Source of the DNA: Pseudovirgaria hyperparasitica
Lineage: Eukaryota > Ascomycota > Dothideomycetes > Acrospermales > Acrospermaceae
Reading direction: 5' to 3'
Length of the DNA stretch: 64,000 bases
Assembly: GCF_010093815.1 (NCBI RefSeq)
Contig: NW_022985557.1
Coordinates: 1,287,030 to 1,351,029 of the forward strand
Position numbers and translations under genes: made by a program. The notes under the pieces were generated by a model. The model saw nothing but the letters and a program-made list of their open reading frames with translations. It ran no database searches and had not been told where the DNA came from. Below, in pieces: positions 59,240-64,000 of this stretch (within the stretch, counting starts at the first letter, position 1; each line of letters starts with the position of its first letter).

Positions 59240-62200
59240 CCGGGGTTCTTCCGACGTATACCGGGGTTCTTCTAGTATATATTAGGCTTCTTCTAGTATA
59301 TATACACGGGTCTACTAGAACTAGGGGAGAGGAAGGTATATAAGTATCTATTAGGTAATGTCCTTAGGGTACTTATTAAGCTATCGCGTAATATTAGAGG
59401 TCCTTATCATACGGACGAGAGCTTATCTTAGGGTATAGAGACTAGAGTACGTCGTGAGGTAGTGGCGTATTATACCTCTCCGGCCGTAGTCCTCGTACTA
59501 GGGAGATATATCTAGAACGCCTCTCTAGTAGAGATAATATAGAAGATCTATAGCGCCTATTCGGGCTTAGAGGAGTATAGATACTTAGGCCTTCGTTAGC
59601 CCTTTATATATATATTTACTTAGTTCCTTCTAAGGCCCTCGGATCTATTCTAGATATCTATCCTATTAGGAGGCCCACTAGGCTTTAAGTACCTCCCTCT
59701 ATTTATTCTAGATCCACGACCGTATAACGCGGCTAAGCTCCTTAGAGCTCTATTAGCTCGGGATAGTATCCGGGTTATTTTGAACCTCCTATACGGTCTA
59801 GCTCGAGTCCGCCTCTATATAGTATTTATATTATACTTGAGTTTATTCTATAGTAGGGAGGGCCTAGTAATGTGCGTGGATACGTGTACGTAGTACGGCG
59901 AAGGTATATACCCTATCTCCTCTACGTTCTTATACTTATTATTTAGTAAAGTATATAAGTCTCTATATCTAGTAGAAGTTCTATATACTCGTTACGTTTA
60001 TCTCGCGTTAGAGAAGCGTCGTATTAGTAGCTTTATATACGCCGGAGATAAGGCGGAGTATACGGTTTTATATAGACTTAAGCTTTACCCGCCGAGCTTA
60101 TATAAGGGCCGTATACTAGTACTCGTGTCTATATATAAAGGCTAGGCGTACTAGGGAGACGTATAGCTATCTCGCCTTATTCTAGGCTATTCCCTACGTG
60201 GATACCGTAATCCGGTATATAGCGGTTTCTATCTAGAGGGCTCTAGAGACGGTGTATACTACCTATGGTCTCTATTTTAGCTTATTATCGATTATAACGC
60301 TAAGTGCTCGTATACTCTATGCTAGTGGTTCTATAAAGGCGTCGATTTAGGGGCGACGTGCCCTCTCCCTAGTAGCCTATCCTCTATAGCGGTTAATAAA
60401 GTATATAAGCTAGTATTTTTTAGGTGCGAATTTTACTCTATAGTACTTTATCTACTAGATGTATTTCTCGTGGTCTCATTCGAGTCGTGTATATGTTCTA
60501 CTAGTACTACTATCGACCGTAAGGAGGTATATATCGTCCGCGTATCTAACTATCTCTATATATTCTATTCTCTAAAGGAGGTCTACTATAAAGAAGAGGA
60601 AGAGGATCGGGGAGATGGTACTCCCTTACGGGATGCCGTATACCGTCTTCTTATATTTGCTTCGGTATCCGGGGATATATATTTAAGTAGTCCTTTACGC
60701 GAGGAAGAACTATATAAATCGTATAATCTACTTAGGTATTCGCCTTATCCGGAGGTTATAGATAAGTCTTATGTGGTTTACCTTATTAAACGCCCCTACT
60801 ATATCTAGAGAGAGTAGCGTAACGACTCGTCCTTATTTCTATATAGTCTAGATAACCTCGAGGATGTATTAAATAGCTATAATTAGGGAGCTTTCTACCT
60901 TCGCCTTCTGGTTTACTAGGAGAAGGCCGTGTACCTATACTACTATACTTATCTTCTTAGTAATCGTGGCTTCTAGTACCTTACTAAGGTAGGAGAGGAG
61001 GGCGATCGGCCTCTATCCCTTCGGCGTGTTTAGGCTCTTCTCTAGTTTTAGAAGTATAACCGTATATACGGTTCGGAAGCTCTATAGGTGGTATCCTATA
61101 CGGGCGCACGCTCGGAATATATGGCCTATAATTAGTAAGGTCGCCTATATAGTCCTCTTAAGGTATCGATTCGGAATTCCGTCTAGCCTAGGCGCTTTAT
61201 CATTTAGGAGTGTCTTAATAGCGCCGAGTATATCGTCGTCCGTGATTTCCCTAGGGATACTTACGGCTTCTAGGTATTCCATGCCGTTAATATCTAATAG
61301 GTCTACGGGTTCTAGGAGAGGGAATATAACCTCTTATAGGATCTCTATTTTCTCGAGGCTCGTAGAGTACGTCTTTTCTTAATATATAAGGGGGGGTATA
61401 AGTAGTATAGGTGTCGGGGAGGCGGTGCTTTTGGCCCATTTTACCATATGCCATAGTCTAGTAGTATTATATATATATCTATCCGTGACTATACGCTACT
61501 ATTTACGTCGCTTATTACGGAGGACCTTATCTTATTATCTTCTCGCCTCTCTCTATTTATTCTACGCTTTAGATATATAGTTATAGTATACGCGTATATA
61601 TAATCTCTAGACTTCTCGCCTATACTCTCGTACTTAAGGTATACTTTTTAGGTCTAGGGGTCTATATATTCAGTACGGCACGTGTTTATCTCTTACTCCC
61701 TAGTACGCCTATAGGAGTGTATTTACGGCCTGGTTGATGGCCGGGCCATTAGATACGTCGACTATAGATGGGTCTAGAATCGTCGATTCTAGGTCCTTTA
61801 GGTACTTTTCCTAGTTAGTATCCTTCTATAGCTATCGCCCTCGTTAGTCTTAAGGGGTAGATACGTCTATTACGGTCTCTATATATTTATGGTCGGAGTC
61901 TATCTATATAAGGCTTAGGCGGTAGTATTAAGTCCTATTATAAATATGTCTAGTGGCTAGGGTAAGGTCGAGTATAGATCCGCCCTTATCTTATTTATAT
62001 TTTCGCTAGGTAATCTATCCTACTAGTATAAGAAGGTATAGAAAGCCATAGTATTAGATGCGTAGTTCTCTAGCTCGAAGCTCTTCGCGGGTGACGGTTA
62101 GTCTACCCCACTAGCTATAATAGAGGTTGAAGTCTCCTAGGAGAATGTATTATTCTAGCTCGGTAGTACCCTTAAGTATATTATCCGCCTAAAGTAATCG

Positions 62201-62486
62201 GTTCTAATTATATATATTATATATATAGAGGGGTCCGATATTCGTCTAGAGGTGTAGTATTATCCGGAGGTTATCCCGTTTAGTATACGACTATAATAAG
62301 AGTAGAATAGACTTATAGACATGGAAGAGGACTCTCCTCTCCGGTCCTAGGGGGTGTATTATATAATATTCTAGGTGTGTTATTGGTTTGTTTGTCTGGT
62401 AGTGTTTATATGGCTTCTATATAGCGAGTATTACAGCTCCGGTCTCCTTAAGGAGTGTTATCTAGTTCTTACGTTTATACTATACG
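59240..62486 (-). mobile_element. Tad/I-like LINE retrotransposon, RIP-degraded
   Basis: Minus-strand translation shows an apurinic endonuclease near 62,200-61,600 (ILLGDFNLYY then WGRLTVTREELRARELR), then a non-LTR reverse transcriptase (61,400-60,000) with LDGIPNRYL (PDGIPN region), GQRPIALLSYLSKVLEA, and GIPEGS near 60,620, and a C-terminal part with IRALSVIIDNKLKQRP. No LTRs. The order endonuclease then reverse transcriptase is that of LINEs, and the wording is closest to fungal Tad-like elements. Two plus-strand open frames at 60,470-60,808 and 61,026-61,382 are antisense shadows. The upstream ORF1 is not seen, so the 5' end is missing, cut by the LTR at 62,487. Confidence 0.8.
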
Positions 62487-62714
62487 TGTAAGAATAGGGT
62501 TATTAGATAGTAGTGTAGTTAGATAGAATAATAGGGTGTATTCTATCATAGAACGAATTACTACCGAACCCTTTTAGTAGGAATCCGAGAGTATATATAT
62601 AAAGGGACGCCGATCTATCTAGTACGTAACTATTTACCGCCCTTTACGTTACCTCCTAACCCTATTAGCTAAGGTATATATAGATCGGGTCCTACCTAAG
62701 GCTAAGTCCTAATA
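62487..62714. repeat. 228-bp LTR, copy 3
   Basis: Starts TGTAAGAATAGGG, ends CCTAATA. Fourth LTR of the family in the window. Confidence 0.9.
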
Positions 62715-64000
62715 ATTATCTCTTCCCTCTAGGAAGCTACCCTTAGCGACCTAGATCGTTATCTATCTCTATATCCCTATCCTAAGTCTCGTAAGACCTT
62801 AGTCGTTCTCTACGCTTTATCTTAGATACTTACCGATATTCGCTAATCTAAGATTTACATAAGCGTTTTCCTAATAAACTAGATTTTATCTATCTTAACT
62901 TCTTATATAGGTAAGATTACCTAATTAGGCCTAGCGTATCACGTGATGTGATTAGGTAAGCCCGGGTACTACCTATATTAAAATCTTTTCTTAGAAATAT
63001 TTCTTTCTTTAAAAAACTTCTTAACTCTTTATAGAGTTTTTTAGATTATTAGGTATATCACCCGATCCTTATAGATATAGATTTATATAGATTTACTATA
63101 ATTTAGTACGATTTACGTAATTTACTAATTTTCGTACCGTCCTTAGCTAGTAATAATATAATTCGTAATAATCCGTATAAATTAATAATAATCTTAATAT
63201 GGTTTCCCGAAATCTCGACACTCTAAAGTAATTAGCGCGGAAATAGACGCCTTCGAATAATCCCTATCTTATATACGTTACTAATATGTCGAAAGCCATT
63301 AATCTACCCTAACCTAGGCCGGGCTCTAATAATCTAGCTATATATTATTATAGTTATCGCTTTCCATCATACATTACTCACGGTAGTACTAAATCTATAA
63401 TATACGGCACTTACATAACTAAGAAGCGTTATTACTTATAGGTATTTAAGTAAGTTCGAAGAACTTTACGTAGATTTACTTATATTAGTATAGATTACTA
63501 CTAGGCCTCTAGTAACCCCTACTAATAAGGAGTATAGTACTACCGATCGCAACGCCTTAGAGAAGGCTTTCTACGAGCTATATACCTAAGGTAAGGGTTA
63601 CGCCTAGGAGTATAATTCTAATAAGATCCGCAAGGATTTATCGGAATCTACTATAGCTATTATTACCGCGATTACTAGGTAATATCGTTTTTCTTAAATT
63701 ATTATAGATTCTTACTAATATATATTAATCTCTATAATAGTACTAAAATCTCTACTACTTCGGACTTCTTTCTATATATCGGCGATATTAGAATTCCTAG
63801 AAAAGGTTCTAGTAAAAAGGCTAAGGTTCCTTCCTTACGCGTGCTAAAGAGCTATAAATTTAGGGAAGATAGCTCTAATCTAGAAGTTTCTATACTAAAG
63901 GTATGTGGTTCTATACCGATCGTTGAATCTTTTTACTAATTTATATAATTCTTAGCGTGCCCGCGCCGGTCCATCCCTCTCTATCCTAGGTCCCGCCACT
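62487..64000 (-). mobile_element. Ty3/gypsy element of the 228-bp-LTR family, copy 3, cut by window end
   Basis: Begins with the 228-bp LTR and then parallels 34,352-35,640 of the complete copy, including the antisense frame. It continues beyond the window. It is closer to copy 2 than to copy 1. Confidence 0.88.

Noticed and set aside
60470-61382. Two intact plus-strand frames of 112 and 118 codons
   Set aside because: They are the antisense of the LINE reverse transcriptase, whose motifs read on the minus strand; they survive because RIP stops fall differently on the two strands.
22500-64000. Possible centromere or telomere-proximal satellite because of AT richness
   Set aside because: No telomeric repeats or satellite periodicity are seen; retrotransposon domains explain the sequence, though such blocks can lie near centromeres or telomeres.

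Overview
The window looks like nuclear DNA of a filamentous ascomycete (Pezizomycotina; Dothideomycetes such as Pleosporales are my best guess, not proven). The evidence is short 46-81 nt spliceosomal introns with CTAAC/CTAAT branch sites, fungus-specific families (bZIP/DUF3425 factor, fungal rhodopsin-domain membrane protein, DUF7704 protein, TAM41), and a 42-kb block of retrotransposons destroyed by RIP (repeat-induced point mutation).

Two compartments meet near position 22,000. Positions 1-21,998 are GC-equilibrated and carry eight genes I can support: a bZIP/DUF3425 regulator, a D-2-hydroxyacid dehydrogenase, a DUF7704 membrane protein, a Pth11-like rhodopsin-domain protein, a coiled-coil protein, an IMPACT-domain protein, a haspin kinase, a two-BIR survivin/Bir1-like protein and TAM41 (mitochondrial CDP-diacylglycerol synthase), followed by a broken glutathione S-transferase at the edge. 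Haspin and Bir1 are convergent neighbours. In animals and yeasts haspin writes the H3T3 phosphate that survivin/Bir1 reads to place the chromosomal passenger complex, so a writer and its reader lie side by side. Introns had to be placed by hand in six genes; one (haspin) is a GC-AG intron.

Positions 21,999-64,000 are a nested retrotransposon graveyard. CA and TG dinucleotides are almost gone in the worst parts, and nearly all in-frame stops are TAA/TAG, as RIP of CAA/CAG/TGG predicts. I resolve: a Ty1/copia relic (about 22.0-26.06 kb); three copies of one Ty3/gypsy family with 228-bp LTRs (truncated at 26.06 kb, complete at 34.12-41.38 kb with a 5-bp ATTAC target duplication, cut by the window end at 62.49 kb); a second Ty3/gypsy element on the minus strand, split into pieces by two later insertions; an 11.4-kb Ty3-like element (45.19-56.63 kb) with 370-bp LTRs; and a Tad/I-like LINE (59.2-62.5 kb).

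The most unusual content is in the retroelements. The 11.4-kb element carries, after its Gag-Pol frame, a second frame of about 980 codons whose C-terminal part shows a 2-oxoglutarate/Fe(II) oxygenase-like pattern (HxD, distal His, Arg). The 228-bp-LTR family carries a frame antisense to pol between integrase and the LTR. A 33-bp palindrome recurs inside and outside the retroelements.
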